Below are positions 6,372-14,540 of a stretch of DNA of 14,564 nt, piece after piece (position 1 is the stretch's first letter; each line of letters starts with the position of its first letter). The notes beneath the pieces were generated by a model, which worked only from the letters and a program-made list of their open reading frames with translations, did not search any database and had not been told where the DNA came from. The stretch comes from Aphodousia sp048520025 (GTDB lineage Bacteria; Pseudomonadota; Gammaproteobacteria; Burkholderiales; Burkholderiaceae_F), in the NCBI GenBank assembly GCA_048520025.1, contig DBFZTP010000124.1, forward strand, positions 1 to 14,564, read 5' to 3'. The position numbers and the translations under genes are program-made.

Positions 6372-7292
6372 TTAACTCTTCTTTGGATTATTCTGTAATT
6401 CCAATGTTCGTTCAATAAAGTGGCGAGTAGCGTACGATTGGTATCGGCTGCGCTTCCAAGCAATTGATACGTTATTGCGTTGAATCTGTGGCTCAGGACG
6501 ATAAATTGCAATCCCCCGCTCCAAACAATCGCCAACAATTGTAGAAGGGATCAAAGCCGCTCCAATCCCAGAAGCAATCAACGCTGGCACAGTCATAATC
6601 GACTGGGCTTCCAAAGCTATCGGCACATTTGTTTCATTATTTCGGCAAAGCTCATAAAAATACTCATGAAAAGCCTGCCCAGACTTCATAATAATAAATG
6701 GGGTCTCTGAAATGTATCGTAGTGGGAGTAAATCAAACCTACGCTCCGGTTTGGGGTGTTTCAAAGCATAGGGGTGATTACCAGGAAGTCCAATCAGCAC
6801 CTCTTCACTATAAATCATTTTATGGTCAAGGGATTCTGGAACAAGTGTAGAAATAACAATCCCACAATCCGCTTGACCAGATTCAACCATTGTTATAACT
6901 TCAGCGGTATTTCCCTCGATAATTCGGATAAAAATGCCAGGATTTTCACTTTTGAACTTTGCTATAACTGGATTGAGCAACATTGCAGTTCGATAGGCTG
7001 TGCTCGCAATTCTAACTTCCCCTGTTCTTAATTCGCGACGATCTGCGAATTTTTGACGACATTCTCTTTCTATTTCAAGCATTTTCCGTTGAGATTCCAA
7101 CAAGATTTCGCCTTCTTCTGTCAATGTCCATGGAGTATTTTCTCGATTAAAAATCGTAATCTGATAATCCTCTTCAACTCGTTTAACGAACTGAGATAAA
7201 GATGGTTGAGAAATGTAAAGACGATGGCTAGCTGCCAATATTGATTTTGATTCAATAATTGTTTCAAGGTATCGAAGAATTTTATTGGCCAT
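6372..7292 (-). CDS. LysR-family transcriptional regulator
   Basis: A 306-residue LysR-type regulator. The N-terminal winged helix-turn-helix covers about residues 1-60, with the recognition segment ASHRLYISQPSLSQFVKRVE, then a linker helix and the effector-binding domain from about residue 90 (GEVRIAS) to the end. Length is normal. The ribosome binding site is modest (gagaaggg close to the ATG at 7292). It is transcribed away from the amidohydrolase/carrier genes with 224 bases between, the classic arrangement for a LysR protein that controls the divergent operon and itself. The effector is unknown, but a substrate or product of the amidohydrolase is the natural guess. The gene is AT-rich compared with the flanking housekeeping genes. 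The likeness to the LysR family is clear, but I cannot assign a subfamily. Confidence 0.93.
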   Translation of the reverse strand: MANKILRYLETIIESKSILAASHRLYISQPSLSQFVKRVEEDYQITIFNRENTPWTLTEEGEILLESQRKMLEIERECRQKFADRRELRTGEVRIASTAYRTAMLLNPVIAKFKSENPGIFIRIIEGNTAEVITMVESGQADCGIVISTLVPESLDHKMIYSEEVLIGLPGNHPYALKHPKPERRFDLLPLRYISETPFIIMKSGQAFHEYFYELCRNNETNVPIALEAQSIMTVPALIASGIGAALIPSTIVGDCLERGIAIYRPEPQIQRNNVSIAWKRSRYQSYATRHFIERTLELQNNPKKS

Positions 7293-7389
7293 ACCCTTCT
7301 CTTTCAGTTAAGTAGTAATTGTCACACCGCAATAAGACAAAAAATCAGGGAAACGAAGTACAACTAGTCTACCTTCCTCTTAGTCTCAT

Positions 7390-7404
7390 ATATAACTTTT
7401 ATAT
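7390..7404. promoter_or_regulatory. Candidate LysR operator (T-N11-A palindrome)
   Basis: The palindrome atataa-ctt-ttatat fits the T-N11-A form of LysR sites (T7391, A7403). It is centred about 68 bases before the predicted start of transcription of the amidohydrolase operon (about 7465), where LysR proteins usually bind their recognition site. Palindromes of pure A/T arise easily in AT-rich DNA, so position is the stronger argument. Confidence 0.5.
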
Positions 7405-7429
7405 TAAGTCATTTCGTCATAAATAGTAT

Positions 7430-7458
7430 TTTACAACTACCTACGTCAAAGATACTAT
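7430..7458 (+). promoter_or_regulatory. Promoter of the amidohydrolase/DcuC-family operon
   Basis: -35 tttaca (7430-7435, 5 of 6), 17-base spacer, -10 tactat (7453-7458, 4 of 6). Predicted start of transcription about 7465, giving a leader of about 52 bases before the ATG at 7517. Confidence 0.55.
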
Positions 7459-7516
7459 AACCAAAGCGGATCCGGGCAATACAACAAAGTAACTTACCCT
7501 AATTTTTAGGACTCTT

Positions 7517-8926
7517 ATGCAAGATATTGTTATTGAAAATGGTCGAGTCATTGACTGGATTAGTAATACTGACATGATTTTGAACATCTCCATTAAAGGG
7601 GGTTTTATTACCTATGTTGGTGCTAATCGGGATTCGGCCAAAAAATATATTGATGCCAAGGGACTTTTTGTAATTCCTGGCATTATTGACAGCCACATGC
7701 ATGCCTCGTCTTGGCTTGCAGGCCCTCAAAGCTACAAAATGCTCGCTAAAGCAGGTGTAACAACTGCGCTTGAAATGGCAGGTCCTCTCGAAAACATTAA
7801 AAAATCAATGAGAAATCACGGTACTGGATTGAGCATCGGTTGTCTTGAAATGATTCGTCCCGGTTGGAATGTTAAAGATGCCAATCCAAGTGAGTGCGAA
7901 CTTAACGCTGTCATCGATGACGCATTAGATAGAGGTGCATTTGGTGTCAAATTATTGGGAGGTCACTATCCTCTGACCCCCATAGCCACTGCCACTCTAA
8001 TTCGAATCTGTAAAGAAAGAGGCGTGTATCTTGGAGTTCATGCCGGATCAACCAAACACGGATCCAATATTGAGGGAGTTGAAGAACTTGTTGAACTGGC
8101 AGATGGTCACGCATTCCATTTGGCTCATACTAATGCTTACTGTCGTGGCAATATCATGCCCGTCGAAGAAGAAATTAAACGTGTGGCTACGCTCTTAAAA
8201 GCTCATCCTGAAATCGATTCAGAAAGTTACCTCTCTCCTATTAACGGGTGTTCAGGTCGTTGTGTAGGAGATACTCCTGAAAGCAACGTTACCCGTAACT
8301 GCTTAAAATCTCGAGGCTACCAAGTTAGTAAAAGAGGGCTTCAACAAGCTATTGAAGACGGATTTGCCAAGGTTCATTTAGCTAGCTCGAATGGAATCGA
8401 GTTGGTTTCAAACAATGAAGGCTTGAAATTATGGATAGAAAAAAATACTGACGCCCCAATTAGTTTTCCTGTTAACCCTTCTCTCTCGAATTTTTACTTT
8501 GCTACACAAAAACGTCATGGCACATACTTCCTATCTGACAATTTTTGCACTGACGGAGGTGGCATTCCTCGCAATGTAATTATCGAATCTGGCTTGAGTT
8601 TAGTTAAATTCAAAGCTTTAACACTCAAGGAGTTCGTTTTCAAATCAAGTACATCGTCGGCTCAGCTATTGGGATTAAAAAACAAAGGGCGACTACAAGT
8701 GGGAGCTGATGCAGATATCACAATTCTAGACTACGAGAAACAAAAAGCTGTGCATGCTTTTTCTATGGGTAAGCCAACTTTACTTCACGGTGAAGTCGTT
8801 GGAGAAAAAGGCACTCTTGTAACGACATCACAAGGTTTCGCATCCTGCAAAAATGCTGGATTAAAAATCCAAATTGCGGATATAGATTCATTATTTGAAT
8901 ATCGCAATACACGCTTCAATATATAA
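7517..8926 (+). CDS. Amidohydrolase-superfamily enzyme (dihydroorotase/D-aminoacylase-like)
   Basis: Metal-dependent hydrolase of the amidohydrolase superfamily, 469 residues. It starts with the small beta-sandwich (IENGRVIDW) and PGIIDSHMH, and ends with the returning sandwich strand GRLQVGADADITILD at about 391-405. Likely metal ligands in order are H60 and H62, K145 (GVKLLGG, possibly carboxylated), H175 (GVHAG), H201 or H204 (FHLAHTN) and D346 (CTDGGG), a binuclear-type set. This is seen by pattern, not by alignment. Such enzymes cleave cyclic amides, N-acyl-D-amino acids or related bonds; I cannot name the substrate. aggagga-like agga lies 5 bases before the ATG. The carrier gene follows after 24 bases, so both are likely one operon under the divergent LysR regulator, and the substrate is probably what the carrier imports, an anionic carboxylate compound being the best guess. 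Confidence 0.88.
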   Translation: MQDIVIENGRVIDWISNTDMILNISIKGGFITYVGANRDSAKKYIDAKGLFVIPGIIDSHMHASSWLAGPQSYKMLAKAGVTTALEMAGPLENIKKSMRNHGTGLSIGCLEMIRPGWNVKDANPSECELNAVIDDALDRGAFGVKLLGGHYPLTPIATATLIRICKERGVYLGVHAGSTKHGSNIEGVEELVELADGHAFHLAHTNAYCRGNIMPVEEEIKRVATLLKAHPEIDSESYLSPINGCSGRCVGDTPESNVTRNCLKSRGYQVSKRGLQQAIEDGFAKVHLASSNGIELVSNNEGLKLWIEKNTDAPISFPVNPSLSNFYFATQKRHGTYFLSDNFCTDGGGIPRNVIIESGLSLVKFKALTLKEFVFKSSTSSAQLLGLKNKGRLQVGADADITILDYEKQKAVHAFSMGKPTLLHGEVVGEKGTLVTTSQGFASCKNAGLKIQIADIDSLFEYRNTRFNI

Positions 8927-8950
8927 CCCTCAAAAACTCTAGGAGATATT

Positions 8951-10273
8951 ATGATCTGGATTAGTTTTGCCGTTGTAATAGGCACATTTTGGCTAATTTA
9001 TAAAAATTATGAAGCTCGACTAGTTTTATTCCTTTCCGGGATCTTAATGACTGCTCTTGGCGTCTTCATTGGAGGTTCCGAAGTCGGATTTCAACAAGCC
9101 ATTAATGCTTTTGTCAAGCAGTTTGTCAATGAAGGATTAGTTCCTACTTACACAACTGTTATGGGTTTTGGCTACGTGATGAGTTATACAAAGTGCGCAG
9201 ATCACCTAGTTAATGCATTAGTTCGTCCGTTGTCCAAAGTACCCGCTTTAGTGATCCCTGGAGCTGTTGTTATCACTTGGATACTGAATATTGTTTTACC
9301 ATCTGCAGTAGGCATTGCTGCAGCGGTAGGGGTGTTGCTCATTCCAGCATTAATCGCACTTCGTGTACGTCCAGTAATGGCCGCTGCTGTAGTCTTTTTA
9401 GGGACATGGGGTTCTGTCGTTTCACCAGGACTAATGTTTAATCCCCAAATTGCTGATATAGCTTTCAAAGCTGGTGAAATTGAAGCTCCTGATGCCATGA
9501 TCGTAATCATGTCGGAATTCATGCCTGCGTTTGCCGGAGCTTTGATTTCTGCCGTAGCTTTAGCGGCTCTAGCATTTTTCATGAAAGAAGGTGTCGGTAC
9601 TCAAAAGATTCAGGAGTTAGCTGATGCACCCGAAACTAAAGAATTTAAAGTTAATTTCCTTTATGCATTAGTTCCAATCCTACCCCTATTTCTACTTGTT
9701 ATTGCATCGAAACAAGTTGGCTGGCTACCAACTAAAGTTTTTACCGTTCCTTGTTGTATGCTGATTGGCACTGGCATTGGTCTTGTGATTGGATTAATTA
9801 ACAAATTAAAGGCTGGCGATGTTTCTAAACGCTTCTGTCGCGGTTGCGGTGACGCATTCTGCGAAGTAGCATTGCTGATCGCGGCTGCTGCCGTATTTGC
9901 TTCAGGAATGAAGTCAATCGGTCTTACGGGTGCTCTTGTCGATATGATGAAAGGTAGCGAATCTGTTGCTATGGCTTCCGCTGTCATTGGCCCTTGGTTA
10001 ATGGCGTTAGTTTGCGGATCTGGTAATGCCGCCGCATTAGCTTTTAATGAAGTCATTACTCCACATGCTGCCGACTTCGGTATGACTGTCGTTCAACTTG
10101 GTGCTGTAGCTCAAGTTGCTGCGGGTCTCGGTCGTACAATTTCACCAGTTGCTGGTGGCGTTATTGTGATTGCTTCTATTGCTGGAGTAAACCCAATTGA
10201 CATTTGTAAACGTACGTTTATCCCAGTCTGTCTGGCTCTTGCTACTTTTACAATAGGTATGTATATCTTCTAA
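8951..10273 (+). CDS. DcuC-family C4-dicarboxylate-type transporter
   Basis: Inner-membrane carrier of 440 residues with about 10-12 hydrophobic segments, of the DcuC type, which exchanges or takes up C4-dicarboxylates under anaerobic conditions. Family-like landmarks are GFGYVMSYTKCADHLV (72-87), LPSAVGIAAA (116-125), WGSVVSPG (153-160), CGSGNAAALAF (355-365) and GRTISPVAG (394-402). The ribosome binding site aggag lies 5 bases before the ATG, 24 bases after the amidohydrolase stop. Its pairing with an amidohydrolase suggests the cargo is not plain fumarate or succinate but a dicarboxylate-like amide or acyl compound; this is inference, so I give no gene symbol. An unusual cysteine group, C296, C299 and C304 (FCRGCGDAFC), sits at the end of a cytoplasmic or loop segment. 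A strong terminator follows. Confidence 0.9.
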   Translation: MIWISFAVVIGTFWLIYKNYEARLVLFLSGILMTALGVFIGGSEVGFQQAINAFVKQFVNEGLVPTYTTVMGFGYVMSYTKCADHLVNALVRPLSKVPALVIPGAVVITWILNIVLPSAVGIAAAVGVLLIPALIALRVRPVMAAAVVFLGTWGSVVSPGLMFNPQIADIAFKAGEIEAPDAMIVIMSEFMPAFAGALISAVALAALAFFMKEGVGTQKIQELADAPETKEFKVNFLYALVPILPLFLLVIASKQVGWLPTKVFTVPCCMLIGTGIGLVIGLINKLKAGDVSKRFCRGCGDAFCEVALLIAAAAVFASGMKSIGLTGALVDMMKGSESVAMASAVIGPWLMALVCGSGNAAALAFNEVITPHAADFGMTVVQLGAVAQVAAGLGRTISPVAGGVIVIASIAGVNPIDICKRTFIPVCLALATFTIGMYIF

Positions 10274-10306
10274 ATTATTAAAAAAATTAGCATCTTTGGA
10301 ATTTTT

Positions 10307-10350
10307 AAATGATCTCCTGTTCTTGAGCAAAGAATTTGGGGATCATTTTT
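10307..10350 (+). terminator. Rho-independent terminator of the amidohydrolase/carrier operon
   Basis: An 11-bp stem, aaatgatctcc (10307-10317) with ggggatcattt (10338-10348), one G-U pair, extended by an inner ttctt/aagaa pairing (10320-10324 and 10330-10334), followed by the T run at 10346-10350. Confidence 0.85.
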
Positions 10351-10613
10351 ATTGAGAAATACGTGGATTCATATTCAGTGTAATTAATGAATTCCATTAT
10401 AAAAGTTTCTCATTATTACTAAATCGGAAGCTTTAAAGTACATAGCTCAAAATATCAACTTACTAAACTCGCTCCTCATTAATTTCAATTGAATACGCTA
10501 TTTCTCATAGTCTTTTGAAAAAAAGCATGTCTAGTGAAGATTATCGCTTTCGTTTCTTTGCTGTAAACATTAAAATCACCCTATTCTTAAACCATTTCTT
10601 TATGTGAACAACT
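10351..10613 (+). promoter_or_regulatory. AT-rich region before glnA
   Basis: 263 bases without a gene; together with the terminator it makes a 340-base gap after the carrier gene. It is strongly AT-rich and holds a 15-base palindrome taatg-aattc-catta at 10385-10399 and the promoter listed at 10515-10544. I saw no -24/-12 sigma-54 promoter (GG-N10-GC), no riboswitch-like structure and no ORF with a ribosome binding site. Confidence 0.5.
10515..10544 (+). promoter_or_regulatory. Candidate sigma-70 promoter of glnA
   Basis: -35 ttgaaa (10515-10520, 5 of 6), 18-base spacer, -10 gattat (10539-10544, 4 of 6). Predicted start about 10551, giving a leader of about 63 bases. The AT-rich surroundings make chance matches more likely. 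Confidence 0.45.
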
Positions 10614-12023
10614 ATGTCCTCTATTGAAAACGTTTTACAAATGATTGAAGACAACGACGTCAAGTTTGTTGATCTTCGCTTTACCGACATAAAGGGTAAA
10701 GAGCAACACGTCAGCATCCCCGCTCGTAACGTCGATGAAGACTTTTTTGAAGAAGGTCAACCCTTTGACGGTTCTTCGATGGCAGGTTGGAAGGGCATTG
10801 AAGCAAGCGACATGATTTTGATCGCCGATCCTGACAGTGCTCGTTTGGATCCGTTCCGTGAAGAAAACACGTTGATTTTGACGTGCGACGCTGCCGACCC
10901 CATCACGGGTAAGGGCTATGAACGCGATCCGCGTTCGATTGCCAAGCGCGCAGAAGCTTATTTGAAGTCCACGGGCGTGGGCGATACGGCTTACTTCGGT
11001 CCTGAGCCCGAATTCTACATTTTTGATTCCATCATGTGGAATACGGCGCCTGAAAATTCTTTCTTTAAGATCGTTTCCGATGAATCTGGCTGGTCTTCCA
11101 AGATCGACTACGAACAAGGTAACCTTGGTCACCGTCCGGGTCACCAAGGTGGTTACTTCCCCGTTCCTCCCATTGACTCTTTCCAAGACATGCGCGCAGA
11201 AATGTGCTTGTTGACCGAACAACAAGGCGTGCCCGTTGAAGTGCAACACCACGAAGTGGGTGCCGGTCAATGCGAAATCGGTACGCGCTTTAACACGTTG
11301 GTTAAGCGTGCCGACTGGACGCAAATCTTTAAGTACACGGTTTGGAACGTGGCCGCTGCCTACGGTAAGAGCGCCACCTTTATGCCGAAACCCGTTACGG
11401 GCAGTGCCGGCAGTGGCATGCACGTGCACCAATCCATTTGGAAGGATGGTCAAAACCTCTTTGCCGGTAACGGTTATGCGGGTTTGAGCGACATGGCTCT
11501 TTACTACATCGGTGGTGTGATTAAGCACGCTCGTGCCTTAAACGCCATTACGAACCCCTCCACCAACTCTTATAAGCGTTTGGTGCCGGGCTTTGAAGCA
11601 CCGGTGAAGTTAGCTTATTCTGCTCGCAACCGTTCTGCTTCTATCCGCATTCCGCATGTGGCAGGCGACAAGGCTCGTCGTATTGAAGTTCGCTTCCCCG
11701 ATCCGATGGCCAATCCCTACTTGTGCTTTAGCGCTTTGTTGATGGCAGGTCTTGATGGCATCATGAATAAGATTCATCCGGGTGAAGCCGCTGATAAGAA
11801 TCTTTATGACTTGCCGCCAGAAGAAAACGCCAAGATCCCGACCGTTTGCGCCTCCTTAGAGGAAGCCTTAGACGCTTTGGCTGCCGACCACGAATTCTTA
11901 ACGCGTGGCGGTGTCTTCACCGAAGACATGATCCAAGCCTACATCCAATTAAAGGCTAAGGAAGTGGAACGCTTCCGCTTGGCTGTGGCGCCGGTTGAAT
12001 TTGATATGTACTACAAGTACTAA
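10614..12023 (+). CDS. glnA: Glutamine synthetase, type I
   Basis: Makes glutamine from glutamate, ammonium and ATP in the cytoplasm, the entry point for ammonium at low supply. It is 469 residues, the usual length of the bacterial GSI-beta dodecamer subunit. Landmarks in order: FDGSSMAGW (51-59), the metal-binding GPEPEF (129-134), HHEVGAGQCEIGTRF (212-226), the GSAGSGMHVHQS loop (263-274) and NRSASIRIP (339-347). Y398 in NLYDLPPEE is the tyrosine adenylylated by GlnE, so activity is probably controlled by that cascade. No good ribosome binding site is seen upstream of the ATG (tgtgaacaact). The codon use is strongly biased and G+C is near 55% in a sampled line, in sharp contrast to the cassette before it. 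A terminator directly after shows it is transcribed alone. Confidence 0.97.
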   Translation: MSSIENVLQMIEDNDVKFVDLRFTDIKGKEQHVSIPARNVDEDFFEEGQPFDGSSMAGWKGIEASDMILIADPDSARLDPFREENTLILTCDAADPITGKGYERDPRSIAKRAEAYLKSTGVGDTAYFGPEPEFYIFDSIMWNTAPENSFFKIVSDESGWSSKIDYEQGNLGHRPGHQGGYFPVPPIDSFQDMRAEMCLLTEQQGVPVEVQHHEVGAGQCEIGTRFNTLVKRADWTQIFKYTVWNVAAAYGKSATFMPKPVTGSAGSGMHVHQSIWKDGQNLFAGNGYAGLSDMALYYIGGVIKHARALNAITNPSTNSYKRLVPGFEAPVKLAYSARNRSASIRIPHVAGDKARRIEVRFPDPMANPYLCFSALLMAGLDGIMNKIHPGEAADKNLYDLPPEENAKIPTVCASLEEALDALAADHEFLTRGGVFTEDMIQAYIQLKAKEVERFRLAVAPVEFDMYYKY

Positions 12024-12044
12024 TTCAAAGACGCTTTCCGATAC

Positions 12045-12084
12045 AATGGGCGTTGAAAACACTCAACGCCCATTTCTTTTATTT
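12045..12084 (+). terminator. Rho-independent terminator of glnA
   Basis: A perfect 12-bp stem, aatgggcgttga (12045-12056) with tcaacgcccatt (12063-12074), 6-base loop, followed by tcttttattt. It ends only about 10 bases before the next start codon. Confidence 0.88.
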
Positions 12085-12092
12085 GAAATTTC

Positions 12093-13106
12093 ATGACCTT
12101 AGACGCTCTTAACGATTGGCTGCTTGATAAGGGTTGCAAGCCCCAACACCTCCAACACATCTATCGCGCCATGTTGGGCGTGGTGCCTTGGCCTGATCAA
12201 GACAACGAAAAGTTCCCCAAAAAACTGCGTGAGCATTTGCCTGAACTTCATCGTCTTTTAGACGACCTTTTAACACTTGTTCAAACGCAAGAAGGCTCGG
12301 AAGAAAAAGACTCTGCCAAACTCTTATTAGCCTTAAAAGACGGCCACACGATTGAAAGCGTCATTTTGCCTCGAGAAGGCGTTTGCGTCTCCTCTCAAGT
12401 GGGTTGTGCCGTGGGTTGCGTTTTTTGCATGACGGGCAAAGGCGGTTTGATTCGTCAATTGACGGACTTAGAAATCGTGGCGCAAGTAATGCGCGCCCGC
12501 GCCCTTCGTCCCGAAACCCGCAAGGTTGCATTTATGGGCATGGGCGAACCCTCTCACAACCTTCAAAATGTAATGCGTGCGATTAATTTCTTGGGCACCT
12601 ACGGGCAATTTCCTCATAAGAATTTGGTGCTCTCAACGGTGGGGGATGCTCGCGTCTTTGAGGCGTTAAAGGCATCGAAAGTAAAACCTGCGTTGGCGAT
12701 CTCCCTTCACACAACGAATGAAGACAAGCGCAAAACGCTTTTACCCAAAGCCGGGAAAATTGCGATTGAAACATTGGTTCAAGAGGCAGAAAACTATGCT
12801 CGTGAAACGGGCTATCCCATTCAATATCAATGGACGTTGATTGAGGGGTTAAACGATGGTGAGGATGATGTTCATCGTTTGATTGAATTGCTCTCAGGCA
12901 AATACGCCATGATGAACTTTATCCCCGTTAACGTCGTTGAAAAAAATAGCTATCAACGTCCTTCGATTGAGCGTTGCGCTGAGATGGCACGACAACTTCA
13001 TCAAGCGCACATCATTGCCAAACTTCGTCACTCTGCCGCTCAAGACGTTGAAGGCGGTTGCGGCCAATTACGAAGCCGCTATATCCAATTACAGGAAAAC
13101 AAGTAA
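12093..13106 (+). CDS. RlmN/Cfr-family radical SAM RNA methyltransferase
   Basis: Radical SAM methyltransferase of the family that methylates C2 of A2503 in 23S rRNA and A37 in some tRNAs (RlmN), or C8 (Cfr). The iron-sulfur motif CxxxCxxC is C105, C109, C112 (CAVGCVFC); GMGEPSHN (149-156) is the SAM-binding GEP motif. The two cysteines of the RlmN mechanism appear to be C98 (GVCVSSQVG) and C323 (GGCGQL, the methyl-carrying one). The 337-residue length is shorter than E. coli RlmN (384), and motifs such as NFIPVNVVEKNSYQRPS and KLRHSAAQDVEGGCGQL differ from the usual NLIPWNP and RKTRGDDIDAACGQL, so it may be a second, divergent paralogue rather than the housekeeping rlmN. For that reason I assign no symbol. 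No clear ribosome binding site precedes the ATG. The stop is followed at once by the next ATG. Confidence 0.88.
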   Translation: MTLDALNDWLLDKGCKPQHLQHIYRAMLGVVPWPDQDNEKFPKKLREHLPELHRLLDDLLTLVQTQEGSEEKDSAKLLLALKDGHTIESVILPREGVCVSSQVGCAVGCVFCMTGKGGLIRQLTDLEIVAQVMRARALRPETRKVAFMGMGEPSHNLQNVMRAINFLGTYGQFPHKNLVLSTVGDARVFEALKASKVKPALAISLHTTNEDKRKTLLPKAGKIAIETLVQEAENYARETGYPIQYQWTLIEGLNDGEDDVHRLIELLSGKYAMMNFIPVNVVEKNSYQRPSIERCAEMARQLHQAHIIAKLRHSAAQDVEGGCGQLRSRYIQLQENK

Positions 13107-14540
13107 ATGTCCAAATTTGAAGAACTTGGTCTTACCGCTCCCCTTTTGAAGGCCTTAAACGACTTGTCGTTTGAGACGCCGACACCTGTGCAGGAGCAAG
13201 CCATTCCTGCGCTTTTAGACGGGCGAGATGTTTTGGGCATTGCTCAAACCGGTACCGGCAAAACAGCAGCCTTTGGTTTGCCCCTATTAATGCAACTTTC
13301 GCAATCCAAAAAGCGTGCCCAACGCTACAAAGCCAAAGCCTTGATTTTGGCGCCTACGCGAGAGTTGGCCGCCCAAATTGAAGCGGCACTCGTCTCTTAC
13401 GCCAAGTATTTGAAATTAAAGATGTGCGTGATCGTCGGGGGGGTGGGTTTCGGTAAGCAATTAAAGAACCTTGAAGAAGGCATGGACATTGTGATTGCTA
13501 CGCCTGGTCGCCTATTAGATCATGCCAAAGACGGTCACTTCTTTTTTGATGACACGCACTTCTTGGTGATGGACGAAGCCGACCGTATGCTTGACATGGG
13601 CTTTATTGCCGACATTCGTGCGATTTTGAAAAATTGCCCCGAAAATCGTCAATCCATGCTTTTTTCTGCCACGTTCTCAGAAGACATTCGCAATTTAGCG
13701 GAACGCCTCTTGGACGCCCCGGTGATGGTAGAAATCGCAGCCAATCGTGACGTGAGCAAAATCGCTCAAACGATCTATCAAGTGAAAAAAGAACACAAGC
13801 GAGACTTCTTACGCGACTTGATTGTGGATAACCAATGGCGCCAAGTATTGATTTTCACCAAACTTAAATCCGGTGCTGCACGTTTAGCCAAACACTTGGA
13901 AAAAGACGGGTTTACGGTGGATTGCATCCACGGGGATCGCACTCAATCGGCGCGATCCAAAGCGCTTGCCAAATTTAAGAGCGGTGAAGTACAGATCTTG
14001 GTTGCGACCGACGTCGTGGCCCGAGGGATCGACATTAAAGAGTTGCCTCATGTGGTCAACTACGATCTTCCGAACAACGCCGAAGACTATGTGCACCGCA
14101 TTGGTCGCACGGGTCGCGCCGGCATGGATGGTGAAGCCGTTTCTTTGATGCAACCCGAAGATCGCTATTTGTTGCGCTCCATTGAACGACTCATTAAGAA
14201 AAAGTTTGACGTTCAAGTCATTGATGAAGCCGATCCTGCGGATTTTGTCGATGAAGCGCCGCAAAAGCGTCGTGGACGTGCAAGTGAAAAAAGCATGGGG
14301 GAGGCCCGAGGACGCGCTACCGGCAAAGGCCGTCGTGAGAAAAAAGAAGATGAACGCGAGACGTACGCTTATGCCACGCGTCGCACGGATGAGCGACGTC
14401 CCACTCGAGAAGAGAAAAAGACCACGCGCGGAAACATTCGTGTAAAGGGAAGTGTTAAGAGAAGTGCCAAATCTGCCACTCCCAAACGTCCCGTGAAAAA
14501 ATTGTCTGAATTTGACTATGTTTTGCCAGAATTTAAATAA
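13107..14540 (+). CDS. DEAD-box ATP-dependent RNA helicase (RhlE-like)
   Basis: ATP-dependent RNA helicase, likely for ribosome assembly or RNA turnover in the cytoplasm. All motifs are present in order: Q motif (FEELGLTAPLLKALNDLSFETPTPVQEQ, 4-31 region), I AQTGTGKT (46-53), Ia PTRELAAQ (83-90), Ib TPGR (132-135), II DEAD (156-159), III SAT (187-189), IV VLIFTK, V ATDVVARGIDI (300-310), VI HRIGRTGRAG (330-339). After the core comes a tail of about 110 residues, rich in Lys, Arg and Glu (from about 385), typical of RhlE-type RNA-binding extensions. 477 residues. The ATG follows the methyltransferase stop with no gap, and agga lies 10 bases before it, so coupled translation is likely. The link with a 23S rRNA methyltransferase suggests a ribosome-maturation operon, by inference. 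Confidence 0.95.
   Translation: MSKFEELGLTAPLLKALNDLSFETPTPVQEQAIPALLDGRDVLGIAQTGTGKTAAFGLPLLMQLSQSKKRAQRYKAKALILAPTRELAAQIEAALVSYAKYLKLKMCVIVGGVGFGKQLKNLEEGMDIVIATPGRLLDHAKDGHFFFDDTHFLVMDEADRMLDMGFIADIRAILKNCPENRQSMLFSATFSEDIRNLAERLLDAPVMVEIAANRDVSKIAQTIYQVKKEHKRDFLRDLIVDNQWRQVLIFTKLKSGAARLAKHLEKDGFTVDCIHGDRTQSARSKALAKFKSGEVQILVATDVVARGIDIKELPHVVNYDLPNNAEDYVHRIGRTGRAGMDGEAVSLMQPEDRYLLRSIERLIKKKFDVQVIDEADPADFVDEAPQKRRGRASEKSMGEARGRATGKGRREKKEDERETYAYATRRTDERRPTREEKKTTRGNIRVKGSVKRSAKSATPKRPVKKLSEFDYVLPEFK

Noticed and set aside
7498..7510. Hairpin cctaa/ttagg covering the amidohydrolase ribosome binding site, as a riboswitch or thermometer
   Set aside because: Only 5 pairs with a 3-base loop, mostly A-U; too weak to claim and easily chance.
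10635..11528. Long minus-strand ORF inside glnA
   Set aside because: It mirrors the strongly biased codon use of glnA, lacks a ribosome binding site and has no recognisable protein.
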